DNA from: Bombus terrestris
Taxonomy: Eukaryota; Arthropoda; Insecta; Hymenoptera; Apidae
Direction: 5' to 3'
Length of the DNA: 64,000 nucleotides
NCBI RefSeq assembly: GCF_910591885.1
Contig: NC_063274.1
Span: 4,960,001 to 5,024,000 of the forward strand
Shown here: one piece after another, positions 24,750-37,599 of the stretch
Numbering within the stretch: the stretch's first letter is position 1
Layout: every line of letters starts with the position of its first letter
Program-made: the position numbers and the translations under genes
Notes under the pieces: generated by a model
What the model saw: the letters and a program-made list of their open reading frames with translations, nothing else
Databases searched by the model: none
What the model was told of the DNA's origin: nothing

Positions 24750-25110
24750 AATGACAGAACAATAGAGTAAAAGGACACGAGCGTTTAGCGCGGTTCACGC
24801 CGGCTATTTCAAGTTTACATTTGAATTTTTCAACTCTGACAAATCCTGTGTGTTTAAAGGGTGGCCGAGGCGCTGTGTTTGCCTCGCTGAAAAATTTCAT
24901 CGATGCTGCATCGGCGATAAAGCATCGGGCGACGCGACAAGGAAAAACGACGAAAAAAGGGGGAAATCGAGGGGAACGAGAACAGGTACGCGTGGAAATG
25001 CGTTCGAGCTGTTTAGCGTATCGTTTATTCACCGATACGTGACCGTCGTGCAAGCCGTTCGATCGAATTGCATAGATATTGAACACGTCTATTTGCCGGT
25101 GCGATTAAAG
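24750..25110. other. GC-rich island, no assignable gene
   Basis: Open on both strands (112 codons minus, 87 and 73 plus) without motifs. A donor-like CAG|GTACGCG occurs at 24985 on the plus strand. Coding status unsupported. Confidence 0.35.
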
Positions 25111-26235
25111 TAGCCCGCGTGACGCTCGTTGCGCGACTAAACGTACGCAAACACGTTTATCGTGGAATAATTTAGTAGCTGGTAACGTAACGTGCACACA
25201 CGTGCGATACGTGGCTAGACTAACGCCATGGTCCTACTGGGATTCACGTTGAGTATCACATGCACGCGTGCACATTCTCAGTCAGAAGTGAACGTTAGCC
25301 TCGTCTGCTCATGTTTATTTGACCATTTGCGTGTACATACTGCCGAAATCTCGAACTAAGACTATTAAGATACTAAGTAATTAATTAACCTAGTCTTCGA
25401 GCAATGGAAAGTTTCTCATATTCTTGTTTTATCAAGGGTAACGTGATTCGGTGTCTTGAAATTTTGACGTTTCTACATATTTTAAATACCAATACTTTCC
25501 CGCGTTTCGCTTCGTGAAATTTTTAAATCGTGTCGTAAGACTTATAAATTGGTAATTGGATAGTATAGTTTGTTTCGACGATAAATTTGATACTTGTTAA
25601 TCCATAGATAAAATGTAAATTTTGATATATTCGTGGTTTGTTTATTATGGATTTTTCGGCTTTCGTTCGTGTTATTAATATGTTGCGTCCTGTTTCTACG
25701 TTTCTTGAACGCTCATCGTTTACAGTTCACTTGCTTCAGACAATTTTCAAGTAACTGAAAATGTACAATAAACGTCGAGGCGACGAACGAGGTTCAAATG
25801 GTAGCTTTATAACGGAGGAGAAGAAAGAAGAAGATTAATCAACGATTAACGAGTAATTCTTTTGAAGATACAAGGAACTCTCTTTGTTCGTTAAATTTAC
25901 CGTTAAGAAGGACAATGTTCATAAAATAGGATCAAGTGTCGCTTTTGCAATTTTTATCTTATAATCTTAAAAATAATAACAGAAATATCTGGCAACGAGC
26001 TTTCAACTTAATTCCTCTTTGATTTCAAGCAACTTTCGATCTTTCAAGAATTACGTAATAAAATGTAAACTATGAACGTGCTAACAATTACGAGACTTAT
26101 TATAGAACAAATTTCGAATTTTAGATATAACACGCAAATTTGCTTTTAATTATTGCTGTACACGTCAAAAGTAAACGATGTTTTTATGATCGCTACCGAA
26201 AATCTTGAAAGTTTCGAAGCGTGATTCTTGGAAAT

Positions 26236-26424
26236 TTAATCAACGCTTCGTTTTCGCGTTATACGGGACTCTCCCTCGTCGCCATCACCGGAAGAGACGT
26301 AATGTCGGAAGGCGCGATGCAATTTGCACGGCTCAGAGTCACCAATTGGCCATACACTCGGGACACTTTTGTCGCTGATACGTGTCGTTGATTCAATGAC
26401 CCATAGCGATTTTATCGAGGACAT
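26236..26424 (-). CDS. Candidate 62-residue small ORF
   Basis: An ATG-initiated minus-strand frame beginning M-S-S-I-K-S-L-W-V-I-E-S-T and ending R-I-T-R-K-R-S-V-D before TAA. Composition is balanced and more GC-rich than the flanks. No signal peptide, membrane segment or known motif. The plus strand is also open here, so chance is a strong alternative. Confidence 0.15.
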   Translation of the reverse strand: MSSIKSLWVIESTTRISDKSVPSVWPIGDSEPCKLHRAFRHYVSSGDGDEGESRITRKRSVD

Positions 26425-26429
26425 AAGTA

Positions 26430-27395
26430 GTTTGCAAGAGGAGGATCGATCGGTTTTGTATTCATTATTTTCATTCCTACTCGCGTGTTCTCCTCTTGTG
26501 TTCTCTGCTTCAATTCAATATTGTATTGATTCCGATATCGTATTTTTTTCTGTCGATGACTCAAGCAATGTGAGCGATTATATAAACAAATTTAAAAAGT
26601 TAAAAGATTCTTTTGAAACTGTTATTAAGCATTATTTGTAACGCCATTTACCGAAACGTTTTATCATTCTCTAGTGGATCTTTTTACTAATTCTATATTT
26701 TTATTCATCACTTGTGCCAATACGCGTGCCAATTTCTTGTCTCGTAGCATCAACTCTCATTTGTGGCAAACAGTGCTTACGACATAAACAAGAATTTTCT
26801 TTCAATTTTAATGTTCATATATTAGATGCATCTAATGTAATTTACACGTGTCAGGACTATTGCACTCGATTATTGTCATTTAAAATTCAATCACTCAAGC
26901 TCTCGTACCAAACACTTATTCCCACGGGATATACAAGAAAAAAAAAGAAAAAAAACCCCTGGAGAAGAAAAAGGAATAAGAATTTCGATGAAATATCTCA
27001 TACACCGTCGCTTGTAATTAATCAAACGGATTTAAAGTCCATATATATTAATTTCTTTTTTCATTGTTCCAACAAAGAATCATATAGATATATTAGCAAT
27101 AGCGAGAACTCTCTTACTCAGCCCTTGTAACAGAAGCAAAGTAAAAGACTGCTTAAATTAAAAGTAAAGCATGGTTTAAATAATCGGAAGCTATGCTGTA
27201 CAATTTTTCAATTAACCTATCATTCACGCGAACTTAACCTAATCCCTACCTACATAAATAATACCGTCTCTTGTTGCCATAAACATCGGGTAGGAAAGCG
27301 ACACGAGACTCGCGTTTGGTGCAATTTCCTTCCTCGAAGAGAGTCGCGGGCAGCCGAACTCTGCTTCTCAAAGGTTTGACCCGGTTGATACGATT
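26430..27395. other. AT-rich DNA with two consecutive plus-strand open frames
   Basis: Frames 26324-26641 (105 codons) and 26714-27130 (138 codons) lie in tandem. They are long for such AT-rich DNA, yet their sequences are Phe/Ser/Ile/Lys-rich with a homopolymeric lysine run and no recognised domain. They may be remnants of an old element. Confidence 0.2.
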
Positions 27396-27399
27396 ACGG

Positions 27400-27960
27400 A
27401 TCGCCGTTTAAATTATGTTTTAGTGTCCCGGAGCTGGTAAAGTGGCAGGAATAATGAGCTCATTACCGTGCAAATTAGCTGTGCGATTCGTTGGCTCAGT
27501 CAAGGACGACGATATTACACGATGGTCGACGATACAAGTTCGAGAACGTTGCCAAGGAGCTCCATTGAAAAACGAGAGCCCGTGGTGAAGTACCCCCACG
27601 CGTGTCACGGGGGTGCAGTTCGTGTGTACTTGCACCCGCCTGTGTATATCCTCTTTTTCCGTAACAGGAGAAAGAGAGAAAGAAGCTTTTGTCGTGTTCA
27701 CCGAGCGTCGATGAAAAGCAATCCCGGCGAATGAAAATAAACGGGTCCGGCCGACCACTCGACGAACCAACTGGCGTGCGTGTTACGGTTGAGAGTTTAA
27801 AGAGGGTTGGATCGGGGGTTGAATCGGGGGGAGACGAAGGAGCACGTTCCAAGGCGGCGCAACACGAGGGCGGCAGCGCCAGCCAAGCTTCGATGTTTCA
27901 CCCATGGTCGATCAGGAAATTGGCTCTCCTTTCGTCGTTTTATCGCGCGTAAAACTGTGA
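27400..27960. other. GC-rich island, no assignable gene
   Basis: CpG-rich with GGGTGCAGTTCGTGTG and a homeodomain-like AATTAGC/TTAATT content on its left edge. Frames of 87-118 codons exist on both strands but none has a recognised domain or splice-bounded exon. Confidence 0.35.
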
Positions 27961-27964
27961 CGCC

Positions 27965-30900
27965 TCTAACCCTGGTGACGACTTAATTTACCGGCACAAT
28001 GCTTAGACCCAGCGAGAATTTCAACTCTCTTCTCCCTTTCTTTGTTTCTTTTACCTTCTTTCATTCTTGTATCTTTGCTACTGTCGCAAAGTTGCTGATT
28101 AATGGGTTCGAAGATCATTGGATCTTACCAATCCCCTTTTGGGGTTTATTCCGACAGTTTCGGTCATCTCATAAAGATTGGTTATATCTTCCTTTCTTGT
28201 TTTTTTTTTAATTAGTATCTTTCATTAATTTTTGTTGTATTTTTACGGTTGAACTAACCGGTTGGCATCGCCTGCAATCATATTAGTTACACCGACGTTG
28301 GGACGTATACACATTAGATTAAGTTAAATAACTTAACGCGTTTCAAAGAGTTAAAGACGCCTGAACATGCCTCGAGATTTATAGCCACCTATCTTTGTTT
28401 TATTGTTCGTTTTATTTTTGCAAGTTTATGACGTTTGTTGTTTCATTGGCGAGGCTCTTGCGGGCTTTAATAATGATTCCAGTGAAGGAGACTGAGTATT
28501 CGCAATCTTAATCGCTTCAAACGAAAGTTTAATCTTTTACGGCTATCTACCGGTGTGAAACTTTCCCCGGGCAGCTACTCGTGTAGGAAAAATTGCGAGG
28601 AAGCTCTTTTGGAAGTTAGAGAAGAGGATTCTTACTGTAAAGAATCTTCGTCCAAAGTTCTGAATCGTAGATACCTGTGTAGCGCGATCCAGGAGCCTTA
28701 AATACACAACGAGGATAATTTACTGAAGTAGACTATTAGGAAAATATGGAGAGCAAACTGAAAAGAAGACCTCTTAACCTAATGTCCAAGTAGAAACCAG
28801 TATTGTGCAGTATTAAAAAATTATTGAAGTAAACGTCGTCTACTCTTATCAGTTTATTATTTTTTTGTTTAATCTTTACAGCAGGTATTTCGATCAAAAG
28901 TACTGTAGACGACACAGAAAATCTGTGGTATAAAAGTCTAATGTTCGATAGAAGAGATTTAAAAATATTCCCCTTTCATAATTAAAGAGGTATCTTATTT
29001 GAGCTTCAAATTCCTTCAACGTTTTACCACATTTCTGAAATCTTTTTCTTTAAATACTTAAGCTTAATAAAAAGTGCGGTAATATGAAGTAGGAATAGGC
29101 AGCGTTGGAATTTGGGTTAACCTTGACGCCTTTGCTCACATTTTTACACTACGTAACAGAAAGGCAAGAAAAAAGAATACAAAGAAAATACGGCAAGAAG
29201 AAAAGGAAAAATCAAACTTGTTATATTCGCGAAGAAAGGGAAGAATTTCATGTTGACGTGATATGACGCGACGTGACCCCAGGGTGTAGCATTTCCCGGC
29301 AACCAGCCGGAACCTTCAAGAACACGGGAAAAGAACAGCGCGGATATCCGTGGGCAGACTTTAAAGTAATAATCCAGAGACGAGGAGCGAAGTAATTTCA
29401 ATTGTAAATGCCCGGGCGCGGTTAACTTTGTTCGCTAAGGAAAATAGCCAAGACGCGGACCTTTCTTCCCATGATCAACCAGGGTCAGAGGTGACAGTCA
29501 TAGATTCAGTTCTAACGTGTTTAAATCGCTTTCCATTCTTGTAACGTGAAAAACACCAAAATGGGGAGGAATAAAACTAGTCTTCGAACTTGATTTATGG
29601 CTTTACATTTTCGCGATCGCCAACGATAAATTTGTATTAGCCTATAGTAATTATTATACAATAGGCTGACCGCTATTAACACGGGAATATTAATTATTTC
29701 AATATCTGAAAAATTTTGTTGACAGAAAAGCTGGGTTACATCGGTGATTACGGTAATCCTTTAAAAGAGTCTAATTTTGATCGATTGTTCTTGATCAATA
29801 TACGCATGATTTTCCCAGATCTTTCTCGCAACACTGTGAGTATTGTAGGAATAAATATATTTTATCGTAGCGGAGAATAGTTGCATTATGATGTTAGTTA
29901 GTAGTTCATTTACATGTTTGATTATCGATTATTAAAGGTAGTTGAATTTGATTTGCATAAATACAATGAACGAGTGAATGCAAATTGGCACGTTGGTATG
30001 ATTACGAAAGTACGATGACCGAAGATGAAAAAGCCACGTGTATCATTCCAAATGCAATTTTTTTTATTTAATTAACTTTTTAGTTTTATCGAAATAAAGC
30101 GCACATGAGTTTATGGAATATTTGATTTGCCATTTATCAATAAATAATTTAAACACGTTATTCACTGAATAAGCGTTTCAAAACTTATATCCTTAGAGAT
30201 CGAAGAATTCTCTGGCCCATATGTTTAACATACTTCGTAACAAGTACTTTAAAACAGTACTTTAGTACTAATTGGTATCAATGTCTGTTACACGTGTAAT
30301 TCGGGTCAGAACCTCATTGCGTGTACGTATGATAGCTCTTGAATTACGTTGTTTTCTGCTTCATAAAATTTATCTTATTAGTAGAATAAATGTAAGCAAA
30401 TACATGGACCAATAGTGAAATTTCTTTTCACGTGTATTTATAATTATCGAATATTACGTTTTACGTAAAAATATAACGTCGAAAACAAACAGTAACTTGA
30501 GCAACGCGTGATCATCAAGCGACACTTCGTAAAAAAGCGAATATTATTATTCCTCGCTGAGATGAACTTCTTTAAAATGGAAAATATTTGCCAACAAAAA
30601 TTGTCGCGGAATCATCGCGGACACAAATTGTCATGGACTGTAAATATTTACGCAAATACATGTTTTTATGAAAACAGTTAAAAAAAAAGTAATCAGAAAT
30701 TTGCTTCGCCTATTATATATTATAATAAAAACTGTACGTTAGATACTTCGTAGAATTAAATTCCACGCAACGTATACATTACCTTCGATATAATGTAACA
30801 TCCAATAAATGAGGAGAGATATGTACATTGACAAAAAAATACGAACCGAAAATACTAAGAGAATAAAAGATATAATGGGGACAGAAGGTTATATAATTTC

Positions 30901-33595
30901 TACAAATGTGCAATGTTTGCGAACATGTAAAAGAGGGGAGATTGTTTAGTGGCGTTCGAAGCGAAAGCAATGAAAACGAAAAAGAGGAATTCACCGATGG
31001 CATAAGAATAAAAACATCTGTCGTGGTTGAGTTTCGTATGTGGCGATGCGTTTGAAAATCTCATTTGCCTCGACGATGTTTTTCTTCTACCTTACTGCGA
31101 CCATGGACAAACAGTTATGCATATTCGTTCTATATTTTTTCAACGATGCGAGCAAAATTGAAACGCGCTTTGCGAGATTGAAAGAAACGAATGACGTGGA
31201 AGGAATAAAATTAGACACGGAAAGGGGCAGCGAAAGAAGATATTATGACTCGCAATGGCGAACGTAAAAGTTTCTCGTTCGCGACGATATCGGAAACGGG
31301 GAGAAGGAAATTCAAGAAACAACCGTTGGAATGAACGATGGAAAAAAGGACGATACTCAACCTGGATGAATATTGTGCTCGATAGGGAAAGTAGATACTT
31401 ATGTATTTCAATTGAAAATTCCTTTATCCGGTTAATAGAAAAGAAGAGATGAATTAAAAAAATAAAAGAAGAAAGAGAACTGCGTAGTAGAAAGTAATAA
31501 AGAATTCCGTACGACGAAGAGAGTGATAAAATGATAAGAAACAAAAAGTCTTAAGGAAATTTTAGGAGAAATGCAAATGAAGTAGCGTAGTAAGAGAAGT
31601 GCAAGTACAATAAAGTGGGATTTATATGCATATGTATATGCTAAACTGATACTTGGAAATCAAGAAAGTTTTTGATACTGACAAGCTTCTTAACAAGTTC
31701 CAAAGAATATTTGCAACGTGCTGTATCCTAATACATATTTAATCAGCCAAAGTTAAATGTTCTAGTGGTAGTTATAGACGTCATGTTATTTTGTCAAGGT
31801 ACGGTCATATAGCTTGTAACTTGGCCATTAACGACCAAACGATAAAACAATTCGAAAAATGTATTTCCTGGGTTTCTTACCAGTATCTCTTTTTTTCTAA
31901 TAATGGAATAAATAAACAACAGAAAGATAGATGAAATTGCCAATTCAACTCTTCAACGAGACACTTGAAACTTAACAAGATTTAGATACCATCGAGCATT
32001 TTTACATAATTCATAAGAAAGAACATTTCGGTTTAGTAGATGATTTAAGATCCTTCTACAGTACCTTACAATTCATTTCGTTTCATGCTTATTGAAATTG
32101 AATAGAAAAAAAATGCCATAAGATTACCAGTGTATCTTTAACTTCTTAACGCGATAGAAGGAAATGGCGAGGAAGTATTATCGAAAATAGCGCGATCAAC
32201 TAGAAAGGAGTGAAACATTCAGCGAGAATCGAGAAAGAGTTCCGGACGATGATATGGATCGAATTAAATTGAATATGCTCTCGCTAAACAGCAGGGATAT
32301 GTTGAATTGAATTTGGACGGAAGCACCGGCTGTAATTCGATTCGCGAACGTCTAACTGAAAAGCACGCTACTAGCACTCTATTTTTGCTATTCGACAAAG
32401 GAATACGATGATTGCATGGCTTCTAGGATAGAAAGGGAAGAAAATATAAATAACATCGTACAATGGTACCTATGTTTCCGTGCGAGGGCGCAATAACGTT
32501 TGCAACTTCTACTTTGTATTCTCATTACGTGTTTCCTGCACGATTAATATTGAAACAAAAATGTCGGGCGGTTGGCCAGGAAACGGAATTAATAAAGCGT
32601 TGCGTTTATTTCTTGTTGTTACGGAATACAGGCATGACCGTATGCCAAAAGACAGAATATATCAGCTTTGTAAAAGTTTTGAATAATTTCGTAGAATCGA
32701 TAGAGGAGATACTTTTCTTGTAAGTAATATCAGAGGATAGTTCTGATGTTGCTTATAAAACATTCGTTCAAATTACGATAATAAACGATAGTCCTCTTTT
32801 AATGATATTTTTCAACTCGCAAATTACAAATTATCGATAGATTCTCTTGCGTAATTGGAACAAGCTTGATAACGAAACGAATGAAATTTTACAAGCGTAC
32901 TTTCATTCGCATAAAATTCTAATATTACAAGAAGAAACCCAATCGTCGCTCGTTATTCGCAACTACTGTAATCGTTGTACAAGGAGATTCAAGTTTAGGA
33001 GAAAAGAAACGCAACAGATACAGAGTCGTTCTTATAAAGAAAGTCAATGAATTTAAAGTATGATTTGTTATTTCATCCACCGTATTGACCAGACGAGACT
33101 TAGTTATACCTGACATTCGTCCATTACCACGAGTAAACAACATTTCCTTACTGCGAATAAATTCTCAGTTTCCCTCTCCGATTGTTCTCTGCCAACAACC
33201 TTCTGCATGATAAACGACAAAAACCTTCCCATGTCAACTGTCTGCGGCTAAAAAAAATTTCAGCGGTGCAAGAATACGAAAAACGTCAGGAACGGCCACG
33301 AAACGTGGGTACGATAAGCGCGAAAGTTAGCAACACGATTGCAGCGTGAGATGTCCCTTCCGTCCGGTGACGAGGGTGCTCGCAAGCGTAAGTGGTAGTT
33401 TAGAGTGTAAACGCGGTGGTACGAATCAGTTTCCTGGAGTCTATATTCATAACGAATAAGTTATTCAACCAGCCCAGGGTGTGCCTATCTGGTTGTATGT
33501 ATAGGCCCGTCACGTTGTCTCGTATTATCCACATAATCGGAGAACGTGGAATGTAACCAGAGAGGAAGAGAAGGATTAAGCATAGATGAGAGAGT
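27965..33595. other. AT-rich non-coding DNA
   Basis: Intron-like throughout; includes AACCGGTTGG at 28257 (Grainyhead-like core) and an A/G-rich stretch at 31430-31560. No exon or element recognised. Confidence 0.5.
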
Positions 33596-33623
33596 AAGAG
33601 AAGGAGAGAAGGTAAGAGGAGGA

Positions 33624-33658
33624 GAGATAGATAGATAGAGATAGAGATAGAGATAGAT

Positions 33659-33689
<31 letters not shown>

Positions 33690-33702
33690 GAGAGAGAGAG
33701 AA
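33624..33702. repeat. Compound (GATA)n/(GAGATA)n/(GA)n microsatellite
   Basis: GATAGATAGATAGAGATAGA... passes into GAGAGAGAGAGAGAGAGAGG and a second GA run. It explains the Ser/Leu/Ile-rich 151-codon minus-strand frame across it. Confidence 0.93.
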
Positions 33703-34000
33703 GGAAAGTGACAGAGCATATACCTTATCCGTATGTCTCGTACTCGTCGTTGGCTCCGCCATCTCTGCGAGAGCGCAACCCTTCAGACTGTCTAGGGATC
33801 CGTGTACAAACCGCCGGTATACTTGAGCGATAATTTTCACAGTGACTGACAGCACTCGCAGAGCCGCGTCCTGCTGTTTCCCCGTTTTTATTTTCGAGAC
33901 AGAGTATTAAGCTATTTGCGTTCACCGGATCCGGTCGCTTTGTTTTTCGACAACAACCTTCCCGCTTGACGTCTCGCGATAAAGTTCGATCGATACTTCT

Positions 34001-34050
34001 CGTTCGTTCGTTCGTACGTTCGTTCATTCGTTCGTTCGTTCGTTCGTTCT
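34001..34050. repeat. (CGTT)n microsatellite
   Basis: CGTTCGTTCGTTCGTACGTT followed by five more CGTT units with one CATT; about twelve units in all. Confidence 0.93.
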
Positions 34051-34059
34051 TTTTACCGT

Positions 34060-36475
34060 GGAGTTATTCCGCTGGAAAAATAAACCGAGCCGACGAGAAT
34101 AGAATAGAGACAGGAATAGAGGAAGAGAGGTGGCGCACGCTTCGAAACTTTAATTACGCGATTTCGTTATAATTATATCATATTTGGAAACGAGCATTTT
34201 TGTGTTTTCGGCTGCTACTGCTGGCATAGACAGCCATAGGGAGAACAGTTTCAGAGTTTCGTTCCGAATCGGTAACTTCTCGCGCTTTCCAGAAGTAACT
34301 TTTACCCAGCGTTGTCGATGAACATTTCGAATTTAGTTTCGCATCGATTCGCGCGTCAGGTCGGCTTCTGACCTGCCATTTTGCCATTTCCGAGGAAACG
34401 TTGCCTTTCGCGTGACGCCCACTTACTTTCGTTCATTTCGATGCTTACGTGTTTTAAGTACGTGTACTCGTCCTACCTCTCCACGATACATACGCGTAAT
34501 CGCGATAAAGATCGCATTTGACCTATCGCTTAATTCAAGTAAGACGTATCTTACTCAACGATGCGGGAATTTAGAAGAAGATACAAATTACGGATAATAC
34601 ACGATTACGTTAAGACTAAGTGATGTATAAAAATATCGAAGAGATTAAAATGAGAGATACACGGAAGAGCGTATAATGTAAGGGAGGAAGTAAATCCATG
34701 TACCACAATAAAAAATCGCTTTTTCCTAAAAATAAGCATATCGTCGTCGTAAACTTGCAAAATTTCTATGAAAAGTTACGAACCGGTCGATTAAATCAGT
34801 CTGGTAATCATAGTATCGAAGCTAAGTATTCTGATTTCTAAAAAATCAACGTTCTTCTACATCATCGACTTTCTCCGTTATTATAATTCGACAAAATTAA
34901 TTAGAAAATTTTATATTGTATTTATATTAAAAATTCTCATCCGAATGTCGATGGTCTCTTGACGTATCATAAGAAGATGAAACGTGTGTAAAACGAATGA
35001 AACTATCACTTTGATAGTTCTAGATATATCGATATACGAAGGATTATTTATTAGAAGTACTAGCCGATACAGCCAGTTTTTGCTATCGATTTTATATTTT
35101 TTATATGTTTTAATAACATGGCTGACGATTTTGTGAATTTCTATTGGATCGGTAAACGTAGCCCCATAGTCCGTGAAACAACATCGATTGTTACACAGCG
35201 AAGTCGTGAAGTTGCTTTTGACGTGCCGCATTCCGGAAAGAGAAAGACACTGTTCGGAGAGGAAATCATATTGCTTCGCTACATTATGCTAGCGATTCTA
35301 AAGAAAATACGATCGCAGCGAAGAAGGTTGCTGTTGCGTTGCGAATATCCGCGAAACTGTCTCTTTATATTTCCTGCTGTCTCGTGGTTTCTTCTGTCAT
35401 AGGTTAATGTTTCACGCGCTTAAATCCTACTCGAGATGTGCTGCTTAAAATGGTGAAAATCGCATGGAAATCTATTCAGTGGAACTCGAGATTAGCTCGA
35501 ACATGCTATAGACGCTTGCTGGGAACTTTATTTTACGCCATGGATATACAGAAGATATAGATTTTCAACTTTGACGTAGATTTACTAGATTCCCTCGATC
35601 TGATCAAAGTTGCGTTAAAAGTTTGAAACGAGTAGAGGAACTCGAAAATGTTGCGAATAAGGGAATGGTTAGCTGTACGATGTTTCTATTGTAATTCCGG
35701 CGAAAAGCTGTGGACAAAGCTGGCAAATTGTTAAATAAGCATCGTTGAAAATCCGAACAACAACTTTGAAAAATCGTTCAAAACTACACGAGGATCTTTA
35801 AAAACAGATTTTATAAATTTGTCGAACGATTGCTGGAAGTGTGTAAAGAAATCGTTCAGAAACGTGGAAGTTACTTCAAATAATACGGCTTCTTATCAGT
35901 GGAATCCTTCGCCGTTTTCCTTTTCTTATTTGTACGAACGTTAATGATCATATAACCGCAGGGAAGATCAAATTTATTGAAATCAGATGCCTAGTTTTCG
36001 CGTAGAAACGCAGATATCTCTTTCCCTCATAATCATGCTATTTTTGCGTTTATTAATCATGTATCGCGATAATGATATGGTATAATATTCGAAACGAGTC
36101 ATTCATTGAGTTACAAGGCATTTTCTTTGCAACTATCGCGATTGTCACGACTTTTTCGAATTAAACGTTACACAAAGACCAATCGTTTGATGCAATACGT
36201 TTTTCGAAGGTTCCATCTCTCCAAATTCCAAAATTTCCCACGCTCAAACGCAGTGACATATTTTCATACGAAGATGACGAAGCTCTTCATAGCGCAAACA
36301 TATTTTTCTCCACGACATCTCTATTTTATTTACTACATCGTGTGATTTGAATGTTACACGCAAATGTATCTTACGAATGTTATCTCGCTGGTTACTGTAC
36401 CATTCGATACTATTGCGTCCAATTGTTATACCATTATCGCTTTATACACAGCAATTACGTACGTATTATTGGTTG
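34060..36475. other. AT-rich non-coding DNA
   Basis: Frames up to 106 codons without motifs or splice context. Nothing distinct seen. Confidence 0.5.
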
Positions 36476-36479
36476 AAGT

Positions 36480-36690
36480 CGTAACGCCAAGAATATCCTT
36501 AAAGCAGCCTAGTCACTGACTAGGATCATATCCATACTCCACCATCGTCTGGCGCCCTCCATAAGACACCGCTAACACCTTATCTGCTTATCCCTAATTT
36601 CGCACAATGCACTACCGGTGAACAAAGGTTGATTAAAGGTTTGCTTAGCCATTAAAATATTCCATTAACGTTCTCGCCTGTGTGCTATCG
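36480..36690. promoter_or_regulatory. Possible conserved regulatory segment (tentative)
   Basis: A non-repetitive mixed-composition stretch with GTGAACAAAGGTTGATTAAA (an ACAAAGG TCF/Pangolin-like core), CTTATCTGCTTATC (GATA-type cores) and CCTAGTCACTGACTAGG. Clustering of such cores suggests an enhancer, but motif matches this short are only suggestive. Confidence 0.18.
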
Positions 36691-37370
36691 GGCGCACGGT
36701 GTAGGTGAGGTCAGGTGAACGACGAAGAAAGAGGAATTACAGAGCGTATGAGAAAGTGAGACGGAGATGGACAGCTAGACAGAGGGAGACATATATATCG
36801 TGGAGAGTGAAAGAGAGGAGAAGGCTAGTAGGCAGAGGAAGGACGAGACGATGGAGGAACCTTATTAAGGGTGTCTGTTCCGCCTCTTCGAGCGCTTAAA
36901 TTTCAAACTGTCGCTCTACGAAACACGGCGACGTCGTTAAGGCTCGGCCGTCGAGATTAAAGGCTTTCGAGATTCGAGAGATTTAAAGTCTGGAATTGTC
37001 CGCAATTAGTGCGAAACGGATAAGAAGAGGACAGCGACTGGTAGGGTGGTAACGAGGGATGGGACGATGGTAGAGAGTTGACCGGGTGGCGAGCTCCTTC
37101 AGGAAGAGTACAGAGAGCTTCCTGCAAGAAACGAAAGAGCCAGTAGAACGTTAACGAGAGAGGTCTTAAGATGCGTCGTGATCATTATCGACATTCTTCA
37201 TTGTCTGAGCGATGTCGTCTCATCCTCGTCCGGACAAACGTATTGTTCTTACGAACGCAAATAAGACGATGTAGCTCTTTGTGGACGTCGTCGCGAAAGC
37301 CAATCGTCCGTATCAGTCGCGTCGACTGTTTGTTTCCCTTCGATTCCCGCGTTTTTTCCTGATTTTTCTT
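36690..37370. other. Purine-rich then mixed GC island
   Basis: 36,700-36,880 is strongly purine-biased on the plus strand (GAGAGTGAAAGAGAGGAGAA). The remainder is CpG-rich. No gene is assignable. Confidence 0.35.
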
Positions 37371-37437
37371 TCTTCTTCTCTCCCTTTTTTTCTTTTTCTT
37401 TTTGCTTTTCCTGGTTCGCTTGTTACCCAGCGTAATA

Positions 37438-37560
37438 ATGGATATCGTTGAGAGACAGAATGAAAGTTACGGTAGAATAGATTTTCACCTACGCAGCATT
37501 TTCCATGACGATGGCTATTCAATTTTGATATCCTCCGTTTTTCGTCGTTTTGTAAAATAA
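37438..37560 (+). CDS. Candidate 40-residue small ORF just after a strong acceptor
   Basis: A ~75-base pyrimidine-rich tract ends TTGTTACCCAG at 37430, and seven bases later ATG opens M-D-I-V-E-R-Q-N-E-S-Y-G-R-I-D-F-H, 40 residues to TAA at 37558-37560. The sequence is hydrophilic and not low-complexity. It could be the start of a last exon or a chance frame; no donor or partner exon is identified. The same DNA is open on the minus strand without an ATG start. Confidence 0.18.
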   Translation: MDIVERQNESYGRIDFHLRSIFHDDGYSILISSVFRRFVK

Positions 37561-37599
37561 TCGTTGTTTCTCGGTTCGACCATACGTACACACGCGTAT

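Noticed and set aside
33400..33855. 151-codon minus-strand frame with a long Ser-Leu repeat
   Set aside because: It is generated by the GA/GATA microsatellite and has no homology-like sequence outside it.
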